A stretch of 64,000 nt of DNA from Streptomyces hokutonensis (GTDB lineage Bacteria > Actinomycetota > Actinomycetes > Streptomycetales > Streptomycetaceae), in contig NZ_BARG01000031.1 of NCBI RefSeq assembly GCF_000376565.1, positions 186,001 to 250,000 on the forward strand. The letters run 5' to 3'. Position numbers and translations under genes: made by a program. The number at the start of each line of letters is the position of its first letter. The stretch's first letter is position 1. The notes beneath the pieces are model-generated. The model worked only from the letters and a program-made list of their open reading frames with translations. It had not been told where the DNA came from and did not search any database. Positions 43,126 to 51,574 of the stretch are shown one piece after another.

Positions 43126-44247
43126 ATGCCCGCAGAGCCCGTGAAATTCGCCTACTGGGTCCCCAACGTCAGCGGGGGACTCGTCACCAGCAAGATCGAG
43201 CAACGTACCGACTGGGGCTACGAGTACAACCGCGAACTCGCCGTCCTCGCCGAGAACAACGGCTTCGAGTACGCGCTCAGCCAGGTCCGCTACATGGCCA
43301 GCTACGGCGCCGAGTTCCAACACGAGTCGACCAGCTTCAGCCTCGCCCTCCTCCTCGCCACCCAGCGCCTGAAGGTCATCGCCGCCGTCCACCCCGGCCT
43401 GTGGCACCCGGGCGTCCTCGCCAAACTCGGCGCCACCGCCGACCACTTGTCGGGCGGCCGCTTCGCCGTCAACGTCGTCTCCGGCTGGTTCAAGGGCGAG
43501 TTCACCGCGCTCGGCGAGCCCTGGCTGGAGCACGACGAGCGCTACCGCCGCTCCGAGGAGTTCATCCAGGCCCTGCGCCAGATCTGGACCGAGGACCACA
43601 CCGAACTCGCCGGGGACTTCTACCGGTTGCGCGACTTCTCCCTCAAGCCCAAGCCCCTCAACACCCTTGAGCGACCGCACCCCGAGATCTTCCAGGGCGG
43701 CAACTCCACCGCCGCCCGCGCGATGGCCGGCCGGGTCTCCGACTGGTACTTCTCCAACGGCAAGGACTTCGACGGCGTCTCCGAGCAGATCGCCGACGTA
43801 CGCCACTCGGCGGCCCAAGTCGGCCGCACCGCACCGAAGTTCGGCCTCAACGGCTTCCTCATCGCCCGCGACACCGAGGCCGAGGCCCGCGACACCCTCC
43901 GCGAGATCGTCGCCAAGGCCGACCGGGAAGCCGTAGAAGGCTTCGGGGCCGCGGTGAAGCAGGCCGGGCAGTCCTCGGCCGACGGCAAGGGCATGTGGCA
44001 GGACTCCACGTTCGAAGACCTGGTGCAGTACAACGACGGCTTCCGTACGGGGCTCATCGGCACGCCGGAGCAGATCGCCGAACGGATCGTCGCCTACCGG
44101 AAGCTGGGCGTCGACCTTCTCCTGCTGGGCTTCCTGCACTACCACGAGGAGGTCGAGTACTTCGGCAAGCGGGTACTGCCCCTGGTCCGCGAACTGGAGG
44201 CCCAACTCCCCGACGCCGAGGCCGAGTCCGTCTCCGTGCACGCCTGA
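43126..44247 (+). CDS. sfnG: Dimethylsulfone monooxygenase SfnG
   Basis: This 373-residue FMNH2-dependent monooxygenase of the bacterial-luciferase superfamily should oxidise dimethyl sulfone to methanesulfinate. It begins KFAYWVPNVSGGLVTSKIEQRT, a start I associate with SfnG, and carries AAVHPGLWHPGVLAKLGATADHLSGGRFAVNVVSGW and PHPEIFQGGNSTAARAMAGRVSDWYFSNG. Reduced flavin would come from the reductase encoded next. CAGGAG lies upstream of the ATG. It is the first enzyme gene of the operon behind the leader peptide. Confidence 0.92.
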   Translation: MPAEPVKFAYWVPNVSGGLVTSKIEQRTDWGYEYNRELAVLAENNGFEYALSQVRYMASYGAEFQHESTSFSLALLLATQRLKVIAAVHPGLWHPGVLAKLGATADHLSGGRFAVNVVSGWFKGEFTALGEPWLEHDERYRRSEEFIQALRQIWTEDHTELAGDFYRLRDFSLKPKPLNTLERPHPEIFQGGNSTAARAMAGRVSDWYFSNGKDFDGVSEQIADVRHSAAQVGRTAPKFGLNGFLIARDTEAEARDTLREIVAKADREAVEGFGAAVKQAGQSSADGKGMWQDSTFEDLVQYNDGFRTGLIGTPEQIAERIVAYRKLGVDLLLLGFLHYHEEVEYFGKRVLPLVRELEAQLPDAEAESVSVHA

Positions 44248-44278
44248 TCGCCCCCGCAGCAGACCAGAAAGAGGACCC

Positions 44279-44833
44279 ATGGCCACCGTCCTGTCCGTCT
44301 CCGGCAGCCCCTCCGCCTCCTCCCGCACCAACCGGCTCCTTCGCCACCTGGACAAGCGGCTGATCGCCCAGGGACACGAGGTGATCCCGCTCGACGTGCG
44401 CACCATCCCCGCCGAGGCCCTGCTCGGCGCGGACTTCCGGCACCCGGCGATCGTCGAGGCGACCGAACTGTTCGCCCTCGCCGACGGAGTGGTCGTCGGC
44501 ACCCCCGTCTACAAGGCCTCCTACTCCGGAGTCCTCAAGGCGCTGCTCGACCTGCTCCCGCAGTACGCCCTCACCGGCAAGACCGTGCTGCCGCTCGCCA
44601 CCGGTGGGTCCACCGCACATGTGCTGGCCATCGACTACGCGCTCCGCCCGGTGCTGAACTCCATGGGCGCGGCCCACATAGTCCAGGGCTGGTTCACCCT
44701 CGACAAGGACATCACCGCCCACGAGGACGGCTCGCTCACCGTCGCTCCGGCCACCGACGAGGCCCTCACCCAGGTGGTGGACCAGTTCTCGGCGGCCCTC
44801 GGCCGCACCCCGCTCCTGGCGGCGGCGAGCTGA
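44279..44833 (+). CDS. ssuE: NAD(P)H-dependent FMN reductase (SsuE/MsuE)
   Basis: This 184-residue flavodoxin-fold reductase supplies FMNH2 to the operon's two monooxygenases. It begins ATVLSVSGSPSASSRTNRLLR and has VVGTPVYKASYSGVLKALLDLLPQYALTGKTVLPLATGGS, matching SsuE/MsuE. It is 31 bases after sfnG and 5 bases before sfnB, consistent with one transcript. Confidence 0.92.
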   Translation: MATVLSVSGSPSASSRTNRLLRHLDKRLIAQGHEVIPLDVRTIPAEALLGADFRHPAIVEATELFALADGVVVGTPVYKASYSGVLKALLDLLPQYALTGKTVLPLATGGSTAHVLAIDYALRPVLNSMGAAHIVQGWFTLDKDITAHEDGSLTVAPATDEALTQVVDQFSAALGRTPLLAAAS

Positions 44834-44838
44834 CCACC

Positions 44839-46047
44839 ATGACCGACCCCGAGAGCACCGGCGGGACCGCCCACGTGATCGCCGACGACGCCGAGGCCCT
44901 CGTCCTCGCCGCCGCGCTCGCCGACGAGTTCCGCGCCGGAGCCTCCGCCCGCGACAGCGAACGCAGGCTCCCGCGCGCCGAGTTGGACCGGCTCTCCGAC
45001 TCCGGGCTGCTCGCCGTCACCGTACCCGCGGAGTACGGCGGCGCCGACGTGAGCTCTCGGACCCTCGCCGAGATCTTCCGCCTGCTCGGCTCCGCCGACG
45101 GCAGCCTCGCCCAGATCCCGCAGAGCCACTTCGCCTACGTCAATGTGATCCGCCGTCAGGGCACTCCGGACCAGCGGAAGTTCTTCTTCACCGAACTCCT
45201 CGCGGGCCGCCGCTTCGGCAACGCACAGTCGGAGGCCGGCACCAAACACGTCCAGGACATCCGCACCCGGCTGACCCGCCGGCCAGACGGCTCGTACACC
45301 CTGACCGGCGTCAAGCACTACTCCACCGGCGCCCTCTTCGCCGACTGGATCCCCGTCCTCGCCCGCACCGAGAACGACAACCTGCATGTCGCCTACGTCC
45401 CGAGCGACGCCGAGGGCGTCACGGTCGTCGACGACTGGGACGGGATGGGACAGCGCACGACGGCCAGCGGCACGGTCCGCCTGGAGGCGGTCTCCGTCCC
45501 GGCGGACCGGGTCCTGCCCCACCACCTCACCTTCGAGGGCCCCCAACTCCACGGCGCCGTCGCCCAGTTGCTGCACGCGGCCATCGACGCCGGAATCGCC
45601 GGCGGCGCGCTGGCGGAAGCGGCCGAGTTCGTCCGGACGAAGAGCCGCCCGTGGTTCGAGAGCGGGCTGGAGACCGCTGCCGAGGACCCGCTGCTGATCC
45701 AGCGGTTCGGCGAACTCGCCGTCCAGGTACGGGCGTCCGAGGCCCTGCTGATCCAGGCGGCCCGGGCCGTGGACGCGGCGCGCGCCGACCTGACCGACGA
45801 CTCGGCGGCGGAGGCCTCCATCGCGGTGGCGGCGGCCAAGGTGCACGCGGCGCAGACGGCCGTGGAGGTGGCGGGCGCCCTGTTCGAGGTGTCCGGAACC
45901 CGCTCCGCCCTCAACTCGCTGAACCTGCACCGGCATTGGCGGGACGCCCGCACCCACACCCTGCACGACCCGGCGCGCTGGAAGATCCAGCACATCGGCA
46001 GGTATGTGCTCAACGGCACCAGGCCACCCCGCCACGGCCTCCTCTAA
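44839..46047 (+). CDS. sfnB: SfnB-family acyl-CoA-dehydrogenase-like sulfur oxidoreductase
   Basis: This 402-residue flavoprotein has the acyl-CoA dehydrogenase fold: LDRLSDSGLLAVTVPAEYGGADVSS near the N-terminus, FGNAQSEAGTKHVQD in the middle, and a final HDPARWKIQHIGRYVLNGTRPP. SfnB proteins belong to organosulfur operons, where they are thought to act as FMNH2-dependent or flavin oxidoreductases in sulfone or sulfonate use; the exact step is not settled. It lies 5 bases after ssuE. Confidence 0.88.
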   Translation: MTDPESTGGTAHVIADDAEALVLAAALADEFRAGASARDSERRLPRAELDRLSDSGLLAVTVPAEYGGADVSSRTLAEIFRLLGSADGSLAQIPQSHFAYVNVIRRQGTPDQRKFFFTELLAGRRFGNAQSEAGTKHVQDIRTRLTRRPDGSYTLTGVKHYSTGALFADWIPVLARTENDNLHVAYVPSDAEGVTVVDDWDGMGQRTTASGTVRLEAVSVPADRVLPHHLTFEGPQLHGAVAQLLHAAIDAGIAGGALAEAAEFVRTKSRPWFESGLETAAEDPLLIQRFGELAVQVRASEALLIQAARAVDAARADLTDDSAAEASIAVAAAKVHAAQTAVEVAGALFEVSGTRSALNSLNLHRHWRDARTHTLHDPARWKIQHIGRYVLNGTRPPRHGLL

Positions 46048-46081
46048 CCCCCTTCAGGACAGTCCGGATCGGAGACCCCAC

Positions 46082-47224
46082 GTGTCCCTCACCTTCCACT
46101 GGTTCCTCCCCACCAACGGGGACAGCCGCCATGTCGTCGGAGGCGGTCACGGCACCCCCGCCACCGCCTCCGGACGGGACCGGCCGCCGACGGTCGCCTA
46201 TCTGAGCCAGATCGCCCGCGCGGCCGAGGACCTGGGGTTCGTGGGCGCCCTCACGCCCACCGGCGCCTGGTGCGAGGACGCGTGGCTGACCACCGCCATG
46301 GTCAGCCAGCACACCGAACGCCTGAAGTTCCTGGTCGCCTTCCGGCCGGGTTTCGTCTCCCCGACACTCGCCGCGCAGATGGCGTCCACGTTCCAACGCC
46401 AGACCGGCGGACGGCTGTTGCTCAACGTCGTCACCGGCGGCGAGAGCCACGAACAGCGGGCCTACGGGGACTTCCTCGACAAGGACGACCGTTATCGCCG
46501 TACCGGCGAATTCCTGGGGATCGTACGGGAGTTGTGGGAGGGCAAGAGCGTCGACCTGGCCGGTGAGCATCTGCGGGTCGAGGACGCGAAGCTGGCGCGG
46601 CTGCCGGAGCCGGTGCCCGAGGTGTACTTCGGGGGATCGTCGCCGATCGCGGGCGAGATCGCGGCCAAGTACGTGGATGTGTACCTCACTTGGGGCGAGC
46701 CGCCCGCCCAGGTCGCCGAGAAGATCGCGTGGATCAGGGGGCTGGCGGCGAAGGAGGGGCGGACGCTGCGGTTCGGTATCCGGCTGCATGTGATCACGCG
46801 TGACACGTCGGCGGAGGCCTGGGCCGAGGCGAACCGGCTGCTCGACGGGTTCGACGCCGAGACCGTGAAGTCCGTACAGGCGGGGCTTGCCCGGAGCGAG
46901 TCCGAGGGGCAGCAGCGGATGCTGGCCCTGCACGGGGGCAGCCGGGACGGGCTGGAGATCCACCCCAACCTGTGGGCCGGGATCGGGCTGGTCCGGGGCG
47001 GGGCCGGGACGGCGTTGGTCGGCAGCCACGAGGAGGTCGCCGAGCGGATCAAGGAGTACGCGGCCCTGGGGATCGAGGAGTTCGTGCTCTCCGGGTATCC
47101 GCACCTGGAGGAGGCGTACTGGTTCGGGGAAGGGGTGCTGCCGAGGCTGGCCGCGGAGGGAATCTGGCGGCACCCGGCCGGCGGGCAGCGGCCCGCCGAG
47201 GCGCAGGTGCCGTTCGCGAGCTGA
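46082..47224 (+). CDS. ssuD: Alkanesulfonate/methanesulfonate monooxygenase (SsuD/MsuD-like)
   Basis: This 380-residue luciferase-fold monooxygenase should release sulfite from alkanesulfonates using FMNH2. It begins LTFHWFLPTNGDSRHVVGGG and has KFLVAFRPGFVSPTLAAQMASTFQRQTGGRLLLNVVTGGE and EVYFGGSSPIAGEIAAKYVDVYLTWGE. GTG at 46082 has GGAG seven bases upstream; the frame is open further left only because it runs over the end of sfnB. Coupled with SfnG it completes a path from dimethyl sulfone to sulfite. No ssuABC transporter lies in the window. Confidence 0.9.
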   Translation: MSLTFHWFLPTNGDSRHVVGGGHGTPATASGRDRPPTVAYLSQIARAAEDLGFVGALTPTGAWCEDAWLTTAMVSQHTERLKFLVAFRPGFVSPTLAAQMASTFQRQTGGRLLLNVVTGGESHEQRAYGDFLDKDDRYRRTGEFLGIVRELWEGKSVDLAGEHLRVEDAKLARLPEPVPEVYFGGSSPIAGEIAAKYVDVYLTWGEPPAQVAEKIAWIRGLAAKEGRTLRFGIRLHVITRDTSAEAWAEANRLLDGFDAETVKSVQAGLARSESEGQQRMLALHGGSRDGLEIHPNLWAGIGLVRGGAGTALVGSHEEVAERIKEYAALGIEEFVLSGYPHLEEAYWFGEGVLPRLAAEGIWRHPAGGQRPAEAQVPFAS

Positions 47225-47231
47225 GTCGTGG

Positions 47232-48455
47232 TCAGAACCAGTGCAGACAGTGCGGGGAGCGATCCGCCCGGAAGAGCGCGTCGGCGAGGGCGGGCGCGCC
47301 CGGGCGGTGGGCCCGGATGTGTCCGGCCCGCACGAGCGTGCTCGGGGCGGTGCCGCCGAGATAGACCGAGCCCAAGTCGCTGATGTCCATGGACAGATCG
47401 GGCGTCCGGCCCGTGAGGACGCAGTCGGCCTTGCCGTCCCGGACGGTCAGCAGATAGCGGCCGTGCTCATCGAGGAAGGGGTCGTCCACGTCGAGGACGA
47501 GCTCCCCGTCCATGGACCAGCCGCGCTCGGTCAGCGCACGCGGGACGTCCAGCAGTCGCACCCAGAGCCAGTCGGTGTCGCCGCTGACCTCTCCGGCGCG
47601 GAAGTCCGCGAGCTGCCAGCGCAGCGGATGGCCGGGCGGGAACTGCTTGAACACGACCTGACCGACCAGGTCGTGGCCGAGCACGAACCTGGCCAGAGCC
47701 GTGAAGACGGCGTCATCGGCGGCGATGGTCTCGTCCACGGTCAGGGTTCGGGAGTCTCCGAGCGCATAGCTGGCGTAGCCGTCCGGGACCCCGTCGGCGT
47801 CCCGGTGGACGGCGACGTAGCGAGGCTTCGGAGAGATCGGGGGCTGCCCCGCGCCCACGGCCCACCAGCGGTGCGGCCGGGACAGCGCGCCGGGCTGTGC
47901 GCGGCGGTAGCGGTCGTAGACCTCCTCCAGGATCTCGCCGCACTCGGCACGACGCAGCAGCTCGACCGAGCCGGACGCCGAGCCGTCGGCGGTGTCGCCC
48001 GCCCGGGGGAGGGCGAGGGCGGCCCGGTGGCGCGGCACCGTCAGGCGCTGGGTGTAGGTGGCCGGCCCGTACCCGAACCTGCGGTAGATCAGGGCCTCTG
48101 AGGCCAGCAGCACGGAGAGGGACTCGCCGCGGGCGCGCAGCTCGGTGAGCTGGTGGCGCATCATCGCGCTGAGCACACCCTGGCGCCGGTGCGAGGGCAG
48201 GACACCGACGGCGGTCACCCCGCTGACCGGGACGACGGTCTCGCCGGGAAGGGTGAGCTCGAAGGAGTAGGCGCCGGCGGTGCCGACGGCCCGTCCGTCC
48301 GCCGTCGTGGCGAGCAGACAGCGGTCCATTTCCAGCGCCGACCACCAGAGACCGCCGCCATCGGTCGGGGTCTCCCGGAAGTTCGCGAACGCGGCATGGA
48401 GCGTGTCGACGAAGGCGTCGAGGTCCTCGTCGGTCGTGGGACGGATCTCCACCAC
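47232..48455 (-). CDS. Eis-like GNAT acetyltransferase
   Basis: This 407-residue protein has the three-part Eis layout: an N-terminal GNAT domain (VSGVTAVGVLPSHRRQGVLSAMMRHQL), a second GNAT-like fold with RYVAVHRDADGVPDGYASY, and a C-terminal SCP2-like domain. The final residue is the usual C-terminal Phe (SPHCLHWF), which acts as general base in Eis. Relatives acetylate lysines or aminoglycosides at several positions. GTG at 48455 has GGGAGG eight bases upstream. It is convergent with the sulfur operon, 7 bases from the ssuD stop. Confidence 0.88.
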   Translation of the reverse strand: MVEIRPTTDEDLDAFVDTLHAAFANFRETPTDGGGLWWSALEMDRCLLATTADGRAVGTAGAYSFELTLPGETVVPVSGVTAVGVLPSHRRQGVLSAMMRHQLTELRARGESLSVLLASEALIYRRFGYGPATYTQRLTVPRHRAALALPRAGDTADGSASGSVELLRRAECGEILEEVYDRYRRAQPGALSRPHRWWAVGAGQPPISPKPRYVAVHRDADGVPDGYASYALGDSRTLTVDETIAADDAVFTALARFVLGHDLVGQVVFKQFPPGHPLRWQLADFRAGEVSGDTDWLWVRLLDVPRALTERGWSMDGELVLDVDDPFLDEHGRYLLTVRDGKADCVLTGRTPDLSMDISDLGSVYLGGTAPSTLVRAGHIRAHRPGAPALADALFRADRSPHCLHWF

Positions 48456-48540
48456 TGTCGCTGCCTCCCAGAGGTACCGGCACCACGCCCCGTGATGCCC
48501 CGTCACAGTGCAGCGCCGCTCCGTGACCGGGTCAAGCGAA

Positions 48541-49569
48541 TTACGCGTCGGCCAGCGCTTTCAAGTGGGCAGCTCTCGACTCCGCCGTCTGGCCCTGGAC
48601 CAGCAGGAACAGGGCCTCGCGCGCGAGGCGTTGGGCCTTGCTCGTCAAGGACAGGGATCTGCCGCCCCCGGCCACCACGGCCGCCGTCGTGGCCGTCATC
48701 AGCACCTCGTACGCCTGGGTCCTGAGCGCCAGCCGCTCGGCCAAGTACTCGTGCGGCACCGGGTGTTCGGCCAGCGAGTAGGCCTGTTCACGTACCTCGT
48801 CGAGGCGGGCGCGGAGCGGGTCGGCGGTGTCGTCGTCGAGCAGGGCGAGCGCCGCCGCCGCGACTCCGAACACCGCCGGTGACGCGTTCGTCGGCTTCGG
48901 GCGGTCCGTCTTCGCCCACTCCGCGTACGGCACGCGCAGCGCCACCGCCTCCTCGGGGAGCCACAGGCCGTCCAGCTCCAGCGACACGGTCCGGGAGGCG
49001 CCAAGTGCCGCCAGCCGCATCGGAGTTGAGGGGCGCAGACCGGGCTGTTCCCGCGCCTCGGCGAACGCGAACAAGGCCTCGTCCGCGTCCGTCACCCCCG
49101 CGAGCAGCATCACGTCGTTCAGGCCCCAGCCCGTGTACCAGGGCACCGTCCCGTCGAACCGCCGGCCGCCCCGCTCCCGCGACACCCGCACGGGGATGCG
49201 CGGGTACGCCCGCAGATGCGCGTACGCCACCCCGGACATCAGCTCGCCTCGCGACAGCGGGCCCAACAGCCTCTCCCGCACCGGCAGTTCGCTCTTCGCC
49301 AGCGTCATGACAGGTGTGTGGTGCTGCGTCTGCACGAACCATGTGGAGCAGCACGCCCCGGCCAGGATCTCCGCCGTCTCCCTCGCCACCGCGCCGGGTG
49401 CCGCCGAGCCGCCGTAGGCCACGGGGGCGCTGACGCCCAGGAGGCCGGACTGTTTGATCGCCTCGATGTGGGTCGCCGGGACGCCCTCCTGGTCGACCTG
49501 TTCGGCGTGCGGGGCGAGGAGGTCGTCCGCCAGTCGTCGGGCGCGGGTGACGAGATCGTGGGAGGTCAT
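48541..49569 (-). CDS. Acyl-CoA dehydrogenase-like flavoprotein
   Basis: This 342-residue protein has the N-terminal helix domain of acyl-CoA dehydrogenases (IKQSGLLGVSAPVAYGGSAAPG) and the following beta domain, but is shorter than typical members and lacks an obvious catalytic Glu. It resembles hydroxylase-type or SfnB-like relatives that use reduced flavin. It lies 85 bases from the Eis-like gene on the same strand. The substrate is unknown. Confidence 0.78.
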   Translation of the reverse strand: MTSHDLVTRARRLADDLLAPHAEQVDQEGVPATHIEAIKQSGLLGVSAPVAYGGSAAPGAVARETAEILAGACCSTWFVQTQHHTPVMTLAKSELPVRERLLGPLSRGELMSGVAYAHLRAYPRIPVRVSRERGGRRFDGTVPWYTGWGLNDVMLLAGVTDADEALFAFAEAREQPGLRPSTPMRLAALGASRTVSLELDGLWLPEEAVALRVPYAEWAKTDRPKPTNASPAVFGVAAAALALLDDDTADPLRARLDEVREQAYSLAEHPVPHEYLAERLALRTQAYEVLMTATTAAVVAGGGRSLSLTSKAQRLAREALFLLVQGQTAESRAAHLKALADA

Positions 49570-49608
49570 GCGGGTGATTCTCCCGATCGGCCGGGTCGGC
49601 CACGCGCG

Positions 49609-49646
49609 ACGCTCCGGCCCGAGTCGTGGGACGCGGGCCGGAGCGT
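49609..49646 (-). terminator. Hairpin terminator after the NCS1 permease
   Basis: ACGCTCCGGCCC (49609-49620) pairs perfectly with GGGCCGGAGCGT (49635-49646) across 14 bases. It lies 18 bases past the permease stop on the minus strand and isolates it from the acyl-CoA dehydrogenase-like gene. Confidence 0.75.
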
Positions 49647-49663
49647 TGGGGACGACGCGGTGG

Positions 49664-51361
49664 TCAGTCGGCCGTGCGTACGGCGGGCATCGCGAGGTCG
49701 ACCGGGCCGGTGGCGCCGGGGCCGCTCTTGCAGGAGTCGTGGCAGTCCTTCTCCAGGGAGCAGCAGAGGGAGCAGATCGCGCCCGAGTGGAAGGGGCAGT
49801 TCGCCACGTCCGGGCGCTCGAAGTCCGTCTTGCAGACCGTGCAGGTCAGCTCCACGGCCGAGGGCAGCCCGTCGGGGCCCAGCAGCGGCTCCTCCAGGTC
49901 GTCGAGGCGGGCGATGTAGTACTTGCCCTTGGTGAGGTACGCGAACAGGGGCGAGAGGACCATCGCGAGGAACAGGGCGATGAAGGGGGAGTACGCCTTG
50001 CCGTAGTCGCCGAAGGCCTCGAAGTACGCGGCGATGGAGACGGCGGACGCGATGAGCATCGAGCCGAAGCCGACCGGGTTGAAGTTGTAGAGGTGCGCGC
50101 GCTTGAACTCGATGTAGGACGGGCTGAGTTTGAGCGGCTTGTTGATGACCAGGTCGGCGACCACCGCGCCGATCCAGGCGATCGCCACGTTGGAGTAGAA
50201 GCCGAGGACCGTGTTGAGGAAGCCGAAGACGCCGCCCTCCATCAGGGCCAGGGCGATGCCGACGTTGAGGAAGATGTAGACCACGCGGCCCGGGTGACGG
50301 TGTGTCAGCCGGGAGAAGAAGTTCGACCAGGACAGCGAACCGGAGTACGCGTTCGTCGAGTTGATCTTTATCTGGGAGAGGATCACGAAGAACGTGGCCA
50401 GGCCCAGGGCGACCGGGGCGGCGAAGGTCTTGAAGCCGTGCACGTACTGCTGGATGGGCTCGTTGGCCTTGGCCAGACCCACGCTGCCGGCGATGTAGAA
50501 GGCGAGGAAGGCGCCGCCCATCTGCTTGGCCGCACCGAGGATCACCCAGCCGGGACCGGCGGAGAGCACCGCGCCCCACCACTTCTTGGCGTTCTGCGGG
50601 GTCTTGTCGGGCATGAAGCGCAGATAGTCGACCTGCTCACCGATCTGCGCGATGAGCGACAGCGCCACACCGGCACCCGCGCCGACGCCGAGCATGCTGA
50701 TGCTCGACCCGGTGGGGGAGTTGCCCGCGAAGTGCGTGAACTGCGAGAACTTGCCCGGCTCCTGGATGGCGATGGACACGAACGGCGCGACCATCAGGAC
50801 CAGCCACACCGGCTGGGTCCACACCTGCATCTTGGAGAGCGCGGTCATGCCGTAGATCACCAGCGGCAGGATGATCAGCGAGCAGATCAAGTAGCCGACG
50901 GCCAGGGGGATGTGAAGGCCCAGGTCCAGTGCCTGGGCCATGATCGAGCCTTCGAGGGCGAAGAAGATGAAGGTGAAGCTGGCGTAGATGACCGACGTGA
51001 GGGTCGAGCCGAGGTAGCCGAAGCCGGCGCCCCGGGTCAACAGGTCCATGTCGATCGAGTACTTGGCCGAGTAGTACGAGATCGGGATGCCGGTGAGGAA
51101 GATCGTCACCGCCGCCGCCAGGATCGCCACCATGGCGCTGGAGAAGCCGTTCGAGATCGCGATCGAGCCGCCGATGGCGAAGTCGGCGAGGTACGCGATG
51201 CCGCCGAGAGCGGTGGTGGCCACCACGTACGGCGTCCAGCGCCGGAAGGACTTCGGCGCGTAGCGCAGCGAGTAGTCCTCCAGCGTGTCGTTCTGCGCCC
51301 AGTCGTTGTAGGTCCGTCCGGCAACCGTTGCCGGCGCCTCTTTGTCGACGATCTCCGTCAC
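49664..51361 (-). CDS. NCS1-family (purine/cytosine-type) permease with Cys-rich tail
   Basis: This 565-residue protein has about 12 helices of the NCS1 transporter family (NGFSSAMVAILAAAVTIFLTGIPISYYSAKYSIDMDLLTRGAGFGYLGS). After the last helix, residues about 507-544 hold eight cysteines: C507, C510, C522, C530, C533, C534, C540 and C544, with H525 and H541, in a zinc-ribbon-like order. That tail is not a normal part of cytosine or allantoin permeases and suggests metal binding or a signalling role. GTG at 51361 has GAGGGA six bases upstream. The gene upstream encodes a soluble ligand-binding protein, which may report on the same compound. Confidence 0.85.
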   Translation of the reverse strand: MTEIVDKEAPATVAGRTYNDWAQNDTLEDYSLRYAPKSFRRWTPYVVATTALGGIAYLADFAIGGSIAISNGFSSAMVAILAAAVTIFLTGIPISYYSAKYSIDMDLLTRGAGFGYLGSTLTSVIYASFTFIFFALEGSIMAQALDLGLHIPLAVGYLICSLIILPLVIYGMTALSKMQVWTQPVWLVLMVAPFVSIAIQEPGKFSQFTHFAGNSPTGSSISMLGVGAGAGVALSLIAQIGEQVDYLRFMPDKTPQNAKKWWGAVLSAGPGWVILGAAKQMGGAFLAFYIAGSVGLAKANEPIQQYVHGFKTFAAPVALGLATFFVILSQIKINSTNAYSGSLSWSNFFSRLTHRHPGRVVYIFLNVGIALALMEGGVFGFLNTVLGFYSNVAIAWIGAVVADLVINKPLKLSPSYIEFKRAHLYNFNPVGFGSMLIASAVSIAAYFEAFGDYGKAYSPFIALFLAMVLSPLFAYLTKGKYYIARLDDLEEPLLGPDGLPSAVELTCTVCKTDFERPDVANCPFHSGAICSLCCSLEKDCHDSCKSGPGATGPVDLAMPAVRTAD

Positions 51362-51574
51362 GACACTTCCCTCTTCCACGGGTGTGGGTCATCTCCCGGA
51401 CGGCCCGGGGGAGTTGGACGGAAGAGTCACGCCGAATTGTTTCCCGGCCGTTTCGGACGCTTTAAATGAGAGACCTTTCAAAATTCTTTTGGCGACGCGC
51501 GTAGATTTAATTGATACTTCCTGTGGAAACTATTCCTGCGGGAAGGTAGCCTCGGTCCTGGCAGGTGGGGGAGG

